The notes under the pieces were generated by a model. The model saw only the letters and a list, made by a program, of their open reading frames with translations, had not been told where the DNA came from and ran no database searches. This document shows positions 1-10,186 of a stretch of DNA of 64,000 bases, one piece after another. A program made the translations under genes and the position numbers. How positions within the stretch are numbered: the stretch's first letter is position 1; each line of letters opens with the position of its first letter. Origin of the DNA: Flavobacterium sp. (GTDB lineage: Bacteria; Bacteroidota; Bacteroidia; Flavobacteriales; Flavobacteriaceae); NCBI RefSeq assembly GCF_025352425.1, contig NZ_JANXTI010000065.1:29873-93872 (forward strand), written 5' to 3'.

Positions 1-651
1 TGGTTCAGGCGCATCCGGTGGAGGACTACCATAACTAGGGCAAGCCATTATTTGTATTTGCGCCACGGCATGAAAAGTCTGACAGTTACAATTTGCTTCT
101 CGTGGATGTTCGGGACCACAAGTGCAAACATCAACCATTACTACGCCAACACATATTGGACTTTGATACATTGTTTTAGAACTGTAAATTACCTCTTTGT
201 TAGCGGTATTCAAATAATTATAGATACCTTCTGTTTGTTGATCGGTTAGTTCAGTTTGCGGCATAATTTCAATAATTTGTTTTACAATTTCATCTGTATT
301 GTCTTTATAAACAAACAGGTTGTAAAACTTGCTATCTTCAGGAACAAATTTAGGGTCTAATTTCATTGAATAAACTAAATAATTGTTTTGCAAAGATTTG
401 ACTTGAGTTGTGTCAATATCAAAATCTTCCATATTTCTTGCATTCGCAGAAAGAGATAATGACATTCCAGTGCCAAAACGTGGTTGCCCAATTTCGTTTT
501 TAAACTGTTGAAAAGAAATCACTCGCCGCATTTGTTTGCCGCCGTCAGATTCTTGTACAAAATCTTTTTCGGCTTCACAGCTGACAAAAGTAATGCCAAT
601 CAAAAGTAAACCAAGAAATGAAAAAATAAATCGGTTTGGTTGTTTCTTCAT
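1..651 (-). CDS. Putative secreted lipoprotein, truncated by window edge
   Basis: Open minus-strand frame from CAT at 649-651: MKKQPNRFIFSFLGLLLIGITFVSCEAEKDF..., lipobox-like FVSC; no stop before position 1, so absent from the ORF track. Confidence 0.7.
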   Translation of the reverse strand, partial: MKKQPNRFIFSFLGLLLIGITFVSCEAEKDFVQESDGGKQMRRVISFQQFKNEIGQPRFGTGMSLSLSANARNMEDFDIDTTQVKSLQNNYLVYSMKLDPKFVPEDSKFYNLFVYKDNTDEIVKQIIEIMPQTELTDQQTEGIYNYLNTANKEVIYSSKTMYQSPICVGVVMVDVCTCGPEHPREANCNCQTFHAVAQIQIMACPSYGSPPPDAPEP

Positions 652-754
652 ACATAATATTTAGTTGGTTGATAAAGCTGTAAACCTACAAGTTAAAAAT
701 CACAAAAATATCCCCACTAGTGGGGATATTTATATTTATTAAATAGATTGATAA

Positions 755-1552
755 TTACCAGCTTCCACCAGCGCCACCGCCTGAAAATCCGCCGCCGCCG
801 AAGCCACCACCGAATCCGCCTCCGCCACCGGAACTTCCTCCTCCAAAACCACCACCAAATCCGCCACCTCCGCTTCTGCCAAGAGCGCTTAACAGGATGA
901 TATCGGCAAGACCTATTCCGCCGCCGCCTGAATTTCCCCCGTTGTTTTTGCTTTTGGAGATAATGATGAGGATAACGATTACGATAATGATTATGGGTAG
1001 AATTGGAAAGCTTTCTTCTTTATTGGTTACTTTTCGTTCGGCTTTGTATTTTCCTGTGAACACATTAAACAGTGCATCAGCACCTTTGTCCAATCCATTG
1101 TAATAACTTCCTGCTTTGAATTCGGGAATAATAATATTTCTAATGATTTCTCCGTTTTGCCCTGCTGTCAATCGGTCTTCCAAACCATAACCCGGTGCAA
1201 TCCAGATTTTGTGTTCCTTATTGGCAACCAAAATAAAAACACCATTGTCTTCTTTGGCTTGACCAACGCCCCATTCGTGACCCCATTTTGGTGCCAGGAT
1301 TCCGATATCCTCTCCTTTCAGGCTTTCAATAGTTACCACCACAATTTGGGTAGAAGTAGAGTCGGAATACCGAATCAGTTTTTCTTCTAACTGCATTTTT
1401 TCATTAGCACTTAAAACATTGGCATAGTCATATACGGAAGTTTGCAGTTCAGGAACTTTAGGAATTGTATACTGTGCAAAACTGACTTGAGTAACCAAAA
1501 AACAAACAAACAGTTTTAGGAAAATGGAGATATTCTTTTTGTACTGTATCAT
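755..1552 (-). CDS. TPM domain (YgcG-like) membrane protein with Gly-rich C-terminus
   Basis: Signal peptide, VYDYANVLS..., TM segment, GGGFGGG tail. Confidence 0.85.
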   Translation of the reverse strand: MIQYKKNISIFLKLFVCFLVTQVSFAQYTIPKVPELQTSVYDYANVLSANEKMQLEEKLIRYSDSTSTQIVVVTIESLKGEDIGILAPKWGHEWGVGQAKEDNGVFILVANKEHKIWIAPGYGLEDRLTAGQNGEIIRNIIIPEFKAGSYYNGLDKGADALFNVFTGKYKAERKVTNKEESFPILPIIIIVIVILIIISKSKNNGGNSGGGGIGLADIILLSALGRSGGGGFGGGFGGGSSGGGGGFGGGFGGGGFSGGGAGGSW

Positions 1553-1989
1553 TCTCCTATAGATATTTCGTTTGACAATTCATCGGTATCGCCTTCAGCA
1601 TAAGGGAAATATTTTTGAAGTTGCTCTCCTGCATTCAGGATGCCATCGATTAAGCCTTGTTTGAAATTCCCATTTTGGAAATGACTCTGCATAACGTCTT
1701 TGGTACAATTCCAAAAATCATCAGCCACTTTTTCGTCAATTCCCTTATCGCCATAAATAGCAAACTGTTTGCTTATTACGGCCACATAAATTATAACGCC
1801 ATTGCGTTCCTGGGTGTTTTCCATGTTAAGGGAACGGAATACTTCCATAGCCCTGTCAATAGCAGCCATGGAAGATTGCTTCTCTATATGTACCCTGATT
1901 TCTCCGGAAGTATTTTTTTCGGCTTTGCCAATAGCTTCAACAATTTCCTGTTCTTCGGCTTTTGTTAAAAACTCTTCTACTTTAGACAT
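1549..1989 (-). CDS. TPM domain protein
   Basis: SGEIRVHIE..., overlaps the preceding TPM gene by 4 bp; LemA-TPM-TPM cluster. Confidence 0.8.
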   Translation of the reverse strand: MSKVEEFLTKAEEQEIVEAIGKAEKNTSGEIRVHIEKQSSMAAIDRAMEVFRSLNMENTQERNGVIIYVAVISKQFAIYGDKGIDEKVADDFWNCTKDVMQSHFQNGNFKQGLIDGILNAGEQLQKYFPYAEGDTDELSNEISIGE

Positions 1990-1994
1990 TGCTG

Positions 1995-2588
1995 TTAGAA
2001 TTTAACATCCGGAGCTTTGTCGGCACCTGCGGCAGCTTCAAAATATGGTTTTTGCTTAAGGCCATACATTCCTGCCAAAATATTTCTAGGGAAGGTGTTG
2101 ATGTTGTTATTATAAGGTTTAACTGTTTCGTTAAAACGGGTTCTTGCCGTTAAAATTTGATTTTCTGTACTGGCCAATTCGTCCTGAAGTTTCAGGAAAT
2201 TTTGGTTTGCCTTTAAATCCGGATATTGTTCTACACTTACCAGTAATCTTGATAAAGCAGAGGAAACCCCAGACTGTGCTTGTTGAAATGAAGCCAATTG
2301 TTCCGGCGTAATATTACTTGGGTCAACAGTAACAGATGTAGCTTTAGCACGAGCCTCAATAACCGCTGTTAAAGTAGTTTGTTCATGTTTTGCATAGCCT
2401 TTTACGGTTTCAACTAAATTCGGAATAAGATCGGTTCTTCTCTGATAGGCAGTTTGAACATTACCCCAACTTTCTTTTATATCTTGCTCAAGCGTCACAG
2501 CCTTATTGTAAATGCCGCTAGCCCAGCTGTATAATATGAATAACACAACTACCACAATAATCCAAGGTAAAAATTTTCTAAAGTTCAT
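1995..2588 (-). CDS. LemA family protein
   Basis: N-terminal TM, YQRRTDLIPNLVETVKGYAKHE. Confidence 0.92.
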   Translation of the reverse strand: MNFRKFLPWIIVVVVLFILYSWASGIYNKAVTLEQDIKESWGNVQTAYQRRTDLIPNLVETVKGYAKHEQTTLTAVIEARAKATSVTVDPSNITPEQLASFQQAQSGVSSALSRLLVSVEQYPDLKANQNFLKLQDELASTENQILTARTRFNETVKPYNNNINTFPRNILAGMYGLKQKPYFEAAAGADKAPDVKF

Positions 2589-2624
2589 GTTTGTTTAATT
2601 TAAGTTTGTTTTTAATTTTTGATG

Positions 2625-2957
2625 CTATAATTGATTTTTAATATTTACTAACTGCGCTTTAACCGTTTCCAGTTTGCTGATGATTTCATACTTGTCAAGC
2701 GTTTTCTTTTGCCCTTCTTTTAAATGTGTTTTGGCGCCTTCAAGCGTAAAGCCGCGCTCTTTAACCAAATGATAAATCAGTTGGAGATTCTTCACGTCCT
2801 CGGGAGTGAACATTCGGTTGCCTTTCGCATTTTTCTTAGGTTTCAGGATGTCGAATTCCTTGTCCCAAAAACGGATTAGCGATGTGTTTACATTAAAGGC
2901 TTTGGAGACTTCTCCAATGCTGTAATATCTTTTGTCTGGATTGAGTTCTATATGCAT
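2625..2957 (-). CDS. MerR family transcriptional regulator
   Basis: YYSIGEVSKAFNVNTSLIRFWDKEF HTH. Confidence 0.88.
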   Translation of the reverse strand: MHIELNPDKRYYSIGEVSKAFNVNTSLIRFWDKEFDILKPKKNAKGNRMFTPEDVKNLQLIYHLVKERGFTLEGAKTHLKEGQKKTLDKYEIISKLETVKAQLVNIKNQL

Positions 2958-3937
2958 TAGTCTAGCGATTGATTTTCTTGATTAGCTAATTTTGAAATGG
3001 CGGTATATTCGGCTGCCGAGATATTTCCGTAATAAAAATTTATTGGGTTAACCACCTTGCCGTCTTTATGGACTTCATAATGCAGATGCGGTGCTTCACT
3101 TCTTCCGGTGCTTCCCACGAAGCCTATAACATCGCCCCGCTTTATCCTTTGCCCCGCGCGGCATTTGTATTTACTTAAATGACCATACAGTGTTGAGTAA
3201 CCGTAGCCGTGTCGGATTTCTATGTGATTTCCATAACCCGATTTAGAATTGTCGGCAGCAGCTACAACACCGTCACCCGTAGCAAAAATAGGCGTTCCGG
3301 TGCTCGCGGTGAAATCCATGCCTTCGTGCATTTTTCTAACTTTCGTAAACGGATCGCTGCGGTATCCAAAACCGGAAGCAATGCGTTTTAATTGCTCATT
3401 CTTTACGGGCTGAATAGCCGGAATCGCGGCAAGTAATTTATTTTTTTCCTTGGCCAGTTTCAAAATTTCGTCTAAGGATTTCGACTGTATCGCCAACTCT
3501 TTGGAAATAATGTCAACACGTTTTGAAGTCTTTATAACCAATTCGGAGTTGTTGAATCCTTCCAGTTCTTTGTATCGGTTCACACCTCCAAAACCTGCCT
3601 TACGCTGTTCGGTTGGAATGGGTGAGGTATTAAAATAGGCGCGGTAAATATTGTTATCCCTGTTGGCGACATCGTCAAGAACATCGGCAACTTCATCCAT
3701 TTTTTTATTCAAAATGGCATAGCGAAGTTTCATCGTTTCAATTTCACGCGACTGCAGTCTGTCTTTCGGAGTTTCTAAATAAGATGAGTTCAATAAGGCC
3801 ACAAAACATAAAAATCCAAAAAGTGAAGAAGCAAGTAAAAACAAACCAATATATCCCAACTTTTTGGACAGTTTTGTTTTTATTTTTCGGTAAGCCAAAC
3901 TTTCGCTATCGAAATAATACTTTACTTTCTTCGCCAT
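2957..3937 (-). CDS. M23 family metallopeptidase
   Basis: GFGYRSDPFTKVRKMHEGMDF...HLHYEV. Confidence 0.92.
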   Translation of the reverse strand: MAKKVKYYFDSESLAYRKIKTKLSKKLGYIGLFLLASSLFGFLCFVALLNSSYLETPKDRLQSREIETMKLRYAILNKKMDEVADVLDDVANRDNNIYRAYFNTSPIPTEQRKAGFGGVNRYKELEGFNNSELVIKTSKRVDIISKELAIQSKSLDEILKLAKEKNKLLAAIPAIQPVKNEQLKRIASGFGYRSDPFTKVRKMHEGMDFTASTGTPIFATGDGVVAAADNSKSGYGNHIEIRHGYGYSTLYGHLSKYKCRAGQRIKRGDVIGFVGSTGRSEAPHLHYEVHKDGKVVNPINFYYGNISAAEYTAISKLANQENQSLD

Positions 3938-4116
3938 TTTTTATTTTATGCTATTTTTGTGGAAGTTTTAAAAACAATGGTTATACGAACAAATTTAACA
4001 AATGTTTCTGTCAATCCCTAAATTATTTTAGTGGATGTGGTTATTCGTGGATTCGGTTATTTGAAATCACCTAAACCAAATCACCGTATAACCAAATAAC
4101 CGTATTAACACAAAAA

Positions 4117-6750
4117 ATGAAATCACAAGACATTCGTAAACAGTTTTTACAATTCTTCGAATCCAAAGGACACTTAATTGTTCCTTCGGCGCCAATCGTT
4201 CTAAAGGACGATCCAACCCTGATGTTCAATAACTCGGGAATGGCGCAATTCAAGGAATTTTTCTTAGGCAATGGAACTCCGAAATGCCCAAGAATAGCCG
4301 ATACGCAAAAATGCCTTCGTGTGTCAGGAAAACATAATGACTTGGAAGATGTAGGTTTCGACACCTATCATCATACGATGTTTGAAATGTTAGGTAACTG
4401 GTCTTTTGGCGATTATTTCAAAAAGGAAGCTATCAATTGGGCATGGGAATTATTGACGGAAGTGTATAAAATTCCAAAGGAAAACCTATACGTTTCTGTC
4501 TTCGAAGGAAACCCCGAAGAGAACGTTCCTTTTGACCAGGAAGCCTGGGATATCTGGAAAACATTAATCGATGAAGACCGAATCATCCTTGGAAATAAAA
4601 AAGACAACTTTTGGGAAATGGGCGATCAGGGACCGTGTGGACCTTGTTCCGAAATTCATGTTGATATTCGTTCGGCAGAAGAAAAAGCAAAAGTTTCAGG
4701 AAAGAGTTTAGTAAATAATGACCATCCGCAGGTAGTTGAAATCTGGAATAATGTTTTTATGGAATTCAACCGTAAAGCCGATGGAAGTTTAGAAAAACTA
4801 CCGGCGCAACACGTTGATACGGGAATGGGATTTGAGCGTTTGTGCATGGCATTACAAAGTAAAACGTCGAACTATGACACTGATGTTTTTATGCCACTTA
4901 TTGAAAAAGTGGAACTAATTACAAGTTTTAAATATCTTCCGAATACTGTCACTCCGAGCGCAGTCGAGGAGAAAACCAACATTGCCATTCGTGTAATTGT
5001 CGACCACGTTCGTGCCGTAGCCTTCGCTATTGCTGACGGGCAGTTGCCATCAAATACCGGTGCGGGTTATGTTATCCGGAGGATTTTGCGTCGTGCGATT
5101 CGATACGGATTTACATTTTTGAATACCAAAGAACCTTTCATTTACAAGCTTGTTGAAGTTTTAGCCGATCAAATGGGCGAGTTTTTCCCGGAAATCAAAT
5201 TACAACAACAATTGGTTACGAATGTAATCCGTGAAGAGGAAGCCTCATTTTTAAGAACCTTAGATCAGGGTTTACAGTTGTTGGATAATGTAGTTGCCAA
5301 AACAAAAGGTATCGAAGTTTCGGGCGAAAAAGCATTTGAATTATACGATACGTTTGGTTTCCCAAAAGATTTAACGGCTTTGATTCTTAAAGAAAAAGGA
5401 ATGTCGTTTAACGAAAGTGAATTTGATGCATCAATGAAAGCGCAAAAAGCTCGTTCGCGTGCGGCTTCTGAAGTTTCGACAGAAGATTGGAAAGTTTTAA
5501 TTCCGGGCAACGTTGAAACATTCGTTGGCTATGACAAAACCCAAAATGAGGTAAAAATCACCCGCATCCGTAAAGTGGATTCTAAAAAAGATGGCATTTT
5601 ATACCAAATAGTTTTAGATAATACTCCGTTCTACCCTGAAGGTGGCGGACAGGTTGGCGATAAAGGAACATTGGTTTCGGCTAACGAAACGATTGACATC
5701 ATTGATACGAAGAAAGAAAATAATCTGATTCTGCATTTTGCAAAACAGCTTCCTGAAAACATTGAAGCGAGTTTTGTAGCAAAAGTCAACACCGATTTGC
5801 TGACATCCACTTCCAAAAATCACTCGGCTACACATTTGATGCATTTGGGATTGAGAACGATTTTGGGTACGCATGTCGAGCAAAAAGGTTCGTTGGTTAA
5901 TCCAAACCATTTGCGTTTCGACTTCTCGCATTTTGCTAAGGTAACTGACGAAGAAATTCGCAAGGTCGAGGATTTTGTAAACCAAAGAATTGAAGAACAA
6001 CTACAGTTGGCTGAATATAGAAACCTTCCAATTCGGGAAGCAATGGCAAAAGGTGCGATGGCGTTGTTTGGTGAAAAATATGACGATAACGTTCGTATGA
6101 TTGAATTTGGTGAGAGTAGAGAATTATGTGGCGGAATTCACGTGAAAAACACAGGCGAAATCTGGCATTTTAAAATCCTTTCAGAAGGTGCAGTTGCTGC
6201 GGGAATTCGTAGAATTGAATCCATTACCGGTGAAGCTGTGAAAGCTTATTTTACTCAACAGGAAAATGATTTAGATGCCATAAAGGAAACGTTGAAAAAT
6301 CCGCAGGACACTTTAAAAGCTGTTGTTTCATTACAGGATGATAATGCCAAACTGAAAAAGCAAATCGAGCAATTACTAAGGGAAAAAGCAAAGGGCTTAA
6401 AAGGAGAACTTGCTTCACAATTGCAGGACATAAACGGAATTAAATTCCTGGCAACGCAAGTCGATTTGAATTCGGAAGGAGCAAAAGATTTAGCTTATGA
6501 GTTAGGAACTCTGGGAACCAATTTGTTCCTTGTTTTAGCTACTGCCGAGGACGAAAAACCGACATTAAGCTGTTATATTTCAAAAGAACTAGTTGCTGCC
6601 AAAAACCTTAACGCCGGAACCGTAGTTCGTGAACTGGGGAAATACATACAAGGCGGCGGCGGAGGACAGCCATTCTTCGCAACAGCGGGTGGGAAGAATG
6701 TAGCCGGAATTAAGGAAGCCTTGACAAAAGCTGTTGAGTTTGTGAAATAA
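4117..6750 (+). CDS. alaS: Alanine--tRNA ligase
   Basis: Full-length Ala[60 protein letters not shown]. Confidence 0.98.
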   Translation: MKSQDIRKQFLQFFESKGHLIVPSAPIVLKDDPTLMFNNSGMAQFKEFFLGNGTPKCPRIADTQKCLRVSGKHNDLEDVGFDTYHHTMFEMLGNWSFGDYFKKEAINWAWELLTEVYKIPKENLYVSVFEGNPEENVPFDQEAWDIWKTLIDEDRIILGNKKDNFWEMGDQGPCGPCSEIHVDIRSAEEKAKVSGKSLVNNDHPQVVEIWNNVFMEFNRKADGSLEKLPAQHVDTGMGFERLCMALQSKTSNYDTDVFMPLIEKVELITSFKYLPNTVTPSAVEEKTNIAIRVIVDHVRAVAFAIADGQLPSNTGAGYVIRRILRRAIRYGFTFLNTKEPFIYKLVEVLADQMGEFFPEIKLQQQLVTNVIREEEASFLRTLDQGLQLLDNVVAKTKGIEVSGEKAFELYDTFGFPKDLTALILKEKGMSFNESEFDASMKAQKARSRAASEVSTEDWKVLIPGNVETFVGYDKTQNEVKITRIRKVDSKKDGILYQIVLDNTPFYPEGGGQVGDKGTLVSANETIDIIDTKKENNLILHFAKQLPENIEASFVAKVNTDLLTSTSKNHSATHLMHLGLRTILGTHVEQKGSLVNPNHLRFDFSHFAKVTDEEIRKVEDFVNQRIEEQLQLAEYRNLPIREAMAKGAMALFGEKYDDNVRMIEFGESRELCGGIHVKNTGEIWHFKILSEGAVAAGIRRIESITGEAVKAYFTQQENDLDAIKETLKNPQDTLKAVVSLQDDNAKLKKQIEQLLREKAKGLKGELASQLQDINGIKFLATQVDLNSEGAKDLAYELGTLGTNLFLVLATAEDEKPTLSCYISKELVAAKNLNAGTVVRELGKYIQGGGGGQPFFATAGGKNVAGIKEALTKAVEFVK

Positions 6751-6761
6751 ATAAATTTGTC

Positions 6762-6819
6762 TTTCCCGCGAAGGCTGGAACCCACTATAATTATAAATGG
6801 ATTCCCGCCTTCGTGGAAA
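6762..6819. repeat. Palindromic intergenic repeat (TTTCCcGCGAAGGC ... GCCTTCGtGGAAA)
   Basis: Inverted arms between convergent alaS and ABC transporter genes. Confidence 0.7.
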
Positions 6820-6839
6820 TACAAAATAGAATCCGTTCC

Positions 6840-8591
6840 CTATTCTTTTTTTCGTTCCCCAATCTGCTGACGCCACATTGCATAATACAAACCTTTTTTA
6901 TCTAATAATGCTTCGTGTCTGCCTTGTTCGATAATCTTCCCTTGTTCCAAAACAAAAATGGTATCCGCGTGCATCACGGTGGATAATCGGTGTGCGATTA
7001 AAACCGTAATCCTGTTTTTATCCGAAATGTTCCTGATGGTCGCGTTGATTTCTTCTTCCGTAATGGAGTCCAAAGCAGAAGTTGCCTCATCAAATATCAA
7101 TAAATGTGGATTCCTCAATATGGCACGGGCAATGGATAATCGTTGTTTTTCGCCACCGGAAACCTTTATTCCACCTTCCCCAATCGTTGAATTTAATCCG
7201 TCTTCAGCGCGTTCCAATAATTTGTCACAACTGGCTTTGTGCAACACCTCCAGTAATTCCTCATCGGTTGCAGATGGTTTTACAAATAATAGGTTTTCAC
7301 GAATCGTTCCCGAAAACAACTGCGCATCCTGTGTTACAAATCCGAGTTGTTTTCTCAAATCCAATAAATCAATTTCGCTCGAATCTATCGAATTGTATTT
7401 TACATGGCCTTTTGCCGGAGGATACAATCCAACCAACAATTTTACTAAAGTTGTTTTTCCGGCTCCGGACGGACCAACAAAAGCAACGGTTTCACCCTGT
7501 TTTATATCGAAAGTAATATCTTCCACAGCGGGATGTTTGGCGGTTTTGTGCTTGAAACTCACATTCGAGAAATGTAATGCCTGAATCGAACCTACATGTT
7601 TGGCATCTTTTGGACGGTATTCCTTTGGGGCATTTAATAAATCATTGAAATTCTCCATAGAAACTTTGGTTTCGTTCAGCGCAATGATAAATGCACCTAA
7701 TTCTTGTAAAGGCCCAAAAATAAAGAAAGTAAAAAATACCATTGTCAATAAATCACCAACAATTATTTTCCCGCCAAACAAGAAATAATAAAGGGTAAAT
7801 ACAACACATGTTCTGAGAAAGTGGACCGTAGTTCCCTGAATAAAACTCAAACTTCGTATAAAACGAATCTTTTGCAGTTCGAGTTGCAGGATTTTTAGGG
7901 TGTTTAAATTAAGACGTTTTTCCTCCTGATACGTCAATCCTAAACTTTTCACCAACTCAATATTTCGCAAACTTTCTGTAGTTGAACCCGCAAGCGCATT
8001 GGTTTGTGTGACAATCTTTCGGGAAACGATTTTGATTTTTTTGCCCAAATAGGAACTAATAACCGCTATAACCGGAGCTGTAATCAAAAAGATAAGTGAG
8101 ATTCTGTAATCTATTCGGGAAACGTAGATAATCACGAAAATGAACCCAATTACGGTTTGAAATATAAGCGAAATGGAAAGCGTTATCAACTTTTCAGAAT
8201 CCAATCGTACTTTTGTTAACTTACTTAAAGTCTCGCCACTGCGTTGGTCTTCAAATTCTTCATAAGGCAAATCCAATGATTTTTTAATTCCGTCAGTATA
8301 CATTTCGGCACCGGTTCGCTGAATTACGATATTGGTAAAATAATCCTGAAAGTTTTTTGTGATTCTCGAAATCATAGCGGCTCCTAAAGAAAGTCCGAGC
8401 CAAAAACCAAGTTCTTTTAAAAAACCGAGTTGGTTGCCTTTGAATTTAGCTATTTCAACGCCACAATGTTGCATCAGTTTTCCCGTAATTACTGAGTCGG
8501 ATAGGCTAAAGCAGATATTGATTGCAGCCATTAATAAGGCAAAAAATAAGAGCAGTTTATGTTTTTTGAGGTAAGCGTATAGTAGTTTCAT
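6840..8591 (-). CDS. ABC transporter ATP-binding protein/permease
   Basis: TM domain plus Walker A GPSGAGKTT, signature VSGGEKQR, Walker B LLIFDEATSALD. Confidence 0.95.
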   Translation of the reverse strand: MKLLYAYLKKHKLLLFFALLMAAINICFSLSDSVITGKLMQHCGVEIAKFKGNQLGFLKELGFWLGLSLGAAMISRITKNFQDYFTNIVIQRTGAEMYTDGIKKSLDLPYEEFEDQRSGETLSKLTKVRLDSEKLITLSISLIFQTVIGFIFVIIYVSRIDYRISLIFLITAPVIAVISSYLGKKIKIVSRKIVTQTNALAGSTTESLRNIELVKSLGLTYQEEKRLNLNTLKILQLELQKIRFIRSLSFIQGTTVHFLRTCVVFTLYYFLFGGKIIVGDLLTMVFFTFFIFGPLQELGAFIIALNETKVSMENFNDLLNAPKEYRPKDAKHVGSIQALHFSNVSFKHKTAKHPAVEDITFDIKQGETVAFVGPSGAGKTTLVKLLVGLYPPAKGHVKYNSIDSSEIDLLDLRKQLGFVTQDAQLFSGTIRENLLFVKPSATDEELLEVLHKASCDKLLERAEDGLNSTIGEGGIKVSGGEKQRLSIARAILRNPHLLIFDEATSALDSITEEEINATIRNISDKNRITVLIAHRLSTVMHADTIFVLEQGKIIEQGRHEALLDKKGLYYAMWRQQIGERKKE

Positions 8592-8596
8592 TTTTT

Positions 8597-8624
8597 GTCA
8601 TTGCGAGGCACGAAGCAATCTCAT
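8597..8624. repeat. REP-like repeat CATTGCGAGGCACGAAGCAATC
   Basis: ATTGC/GCAAT arms; related sequence at 53571-53593. Confidence 0.55.
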
Positions 8625-8724
8625 TAATTTTTTTCAAAAGTAGAAAATAAATAGCCACTAAGTTTGTGTTCGGATTGCATTACTTTATAATTCGATAGAG
8701 AGTTTTGGTTTTAAAATCATTTCG

Positions 8725-8732
8725 TATTTTTG
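8725..8732 (+). promoter_or_regulatory. Bacteroidota -7 element TATTTTTG, 5 bp upstream of the GSCFA gene start
   Basis: TAnnTTTG match with TTTTG about 18-20 bp upstream. Confidence 0.5.
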
Positions 8733-8736
8733 AAAA

Positions 8737-9678
8737 ATGAACTTCACTACAAAAATACCCATTTCAAAATCAGATAAACCGATAGATTATAATTCAAGAA
8801 TTGTGTCTTTGGGTTCTTGTTTTGCCGAAAATATGGGTGAGAAGTTCTGCTATTTTAAATTCCAAAACATCGTCAATCCGTTTGGGATAATCTTCAATCC
8901 GGTTTCAATTGAAAATCTGATTTCGAGAGTTGTGACTAATAAAAAATTTACCGAAGAAGATATTTTTTTTCACAATGATTTGTGGCATTGTTTTGAAGTG
9001 CATTCCGCGTTACGTCATCAGAACAAAGAAATGGTTATAACCAATCTTAATGCTTTAATCGATTCAACGCATTACCAAATAACCAACTCCACACACATCA
9101 TAATTACTTACGGAACCTCTTGGGTTTACCGAAATGAACAGTCCGGAAAAATTGTAGCCAATTGTCATAAAGTGATGCAAAGCAAATTTGGCAAAGAGAT
9201 TCTAACGGTTGAAACTATCGAGAAATCCATTCAAAACACTATTGATATAATCCGAAAAATCAATCCGTATTGCGCTTTCATTTTTACTGTTTCGCCAGTT
9301 CGCCATATCAAAGATGGCTTTGTAGAGAATCAACGAAGTAAATCTCATTTAATCACTGCCATTCACAATTTACAATTCGCAATTCACAATTACTTTCCAT
9401 CCTACGAAATTATGATGGACGAGCTTCGCGATTATCGATTTTATGCCGAAGACATGTTGCATCCAAGCCAGACTGCGATAGATTATATTTGGGTTCGCTT
9501 TTTTGAGAATTATATTTCAGAAGAAAACTTTTCAATGATGGAAGAAGTGTGCAGCATTCAAAAAGCATTGTCACATCGCCCATTTAACCCTGATGCTGAT
9601 AGTCATCTAAAATTTATTAGTAATCTTAACGACAAGATTATCAGGTTACAAGAAAAGTTTCCGCACTTTCAATTTTAA
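8737..9678 (+). CDS. GSCFA domain-containing protein
   Basis: SLGSCFAENMGEKF, FTVSPVRHIKDG. Confidence 0.9.
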   Translation: MNFTTKIPISKSDKPIDYNSRIVSLGSCFAENMGEKFCYFKFQNIVNPFGIIFNPVSIENLISRVVTNKKFTEEDIFFHNDLWHCFEVHSALRHQNKEMVITNLNALIDSTHYQITNSTHIIITYGTSWVYRNEQSGKIVANCHKVMQSKFGKEILTVETIEKSIQNTIDIIRKINPYCAFIFTVSPVRHIKDGFVENQRSKSHLITAIHNLQFAIHNYFPSYEIMMDELRDYRFYAEDMLHPSQTAIDYIWVRFFENYISEENFSMMEEVCSIQKALSHRPFNPDADSHLKFISNLNDKIIRLQEKFPHFQF

Positions 9679-9679
9679 C

Positions 9680-9703
9680 AAAATACGACATTTGCCGTAT
9701 TTT
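9680..9703 (+). terminator. Hairpin AAAATACG-acatttgc-CGTATTTT
   Basis: 8-bp stem just after the GSCFA stop. Confidence 0.5.
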
Positions 9704-9754
9704 ATCCCATAGGTTTTAGTTATAGGTTTGTTCCCGTAATTAACAACCTAAACC

Positions 9755-10144
9755 ATGAAAATTTTTAGAACTACACTGGTATTTGCATTCTTTATGCTGT
9801 GCACTACCAGCGTCTTTGCGCAAAGTAACATTTTTACCGAAAGACCCGTGCTTACGGATGAGGAAGAAGTTTCGGCAACAGTAACCAAAGAAATAGACGA
9901 AGTTTTTCAATCCGCGGATTTTTTAAAAAGAAAAAACAAAAAATTTGCTGATGTCAAAGGCACAATGGTCATTGATATTGGCGTAGTGCAAAACGGAAAG
10001 GTTTCTTCCTTTTTCAAAGTAGATAGCGACATCAAGAATATTGACTTCATCAATTTTATGTCGGACTATATTCTGCAGCACAAATTCCAATTTAAACTTC
10101 AAAAGCAACAGCGCTACAAGGTTCGTTATTCGATTACATTTTAA
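9755..10144 (+). CDS. Hypothetical secreted protein
   Basis: Signal peptide MKIFRTTLVFAFFMLCTTSVFAQ. Confidence 0.7.
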   Translation: MKIFRTTLVFAFFMLCTTSVFAQSNIFTERPVLTDEEEVSATVTKEIDEVFQSADFLKRKNKKFADVKGTMVIDIGVVQNGKVSSFFKVDSDIKNIDFINFMSDYILQHKFQFKLQKQQRYKVRYSITF

Positions 10145-10151
10145 TACAAAC

Positions 10152-10186
10152 AATAAAAACAATAAAAACAATAAAAACAATAAACA
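10152..10186. repeat. 9-bp tandem repeat (AATAAAAAC)3+ directly before a start codon
   Basis: aataaaaac x3 plus degenerate copy, abuts ATG at 10187. Confidence 0.85.

Noticed and set aside
52-249. 65-aa ORF near the window start
   Set aside because: Opposite to the better-supported truncated lipoprotein frame (1-651, minus).
755-900. Gly-rich low-complexity tract as a novel repeat system
   Set aside because: Gly-rich tails are usual for TPM/YgcG-type proteins.
5614-6000. 128-aa minus-strand ORF within alaS
   Set aside because: Antisense to a well-supported full-length alaS; no family resemblance. Same applies to most ORFs nested in or opposite large CDSs.
6958-7584. 208-aa plus-strand ORF opposite the ABC transporter
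   Set aside because: Long only because of sequence composition; the minus-strand frame carries clear ABC ATPase motifs.
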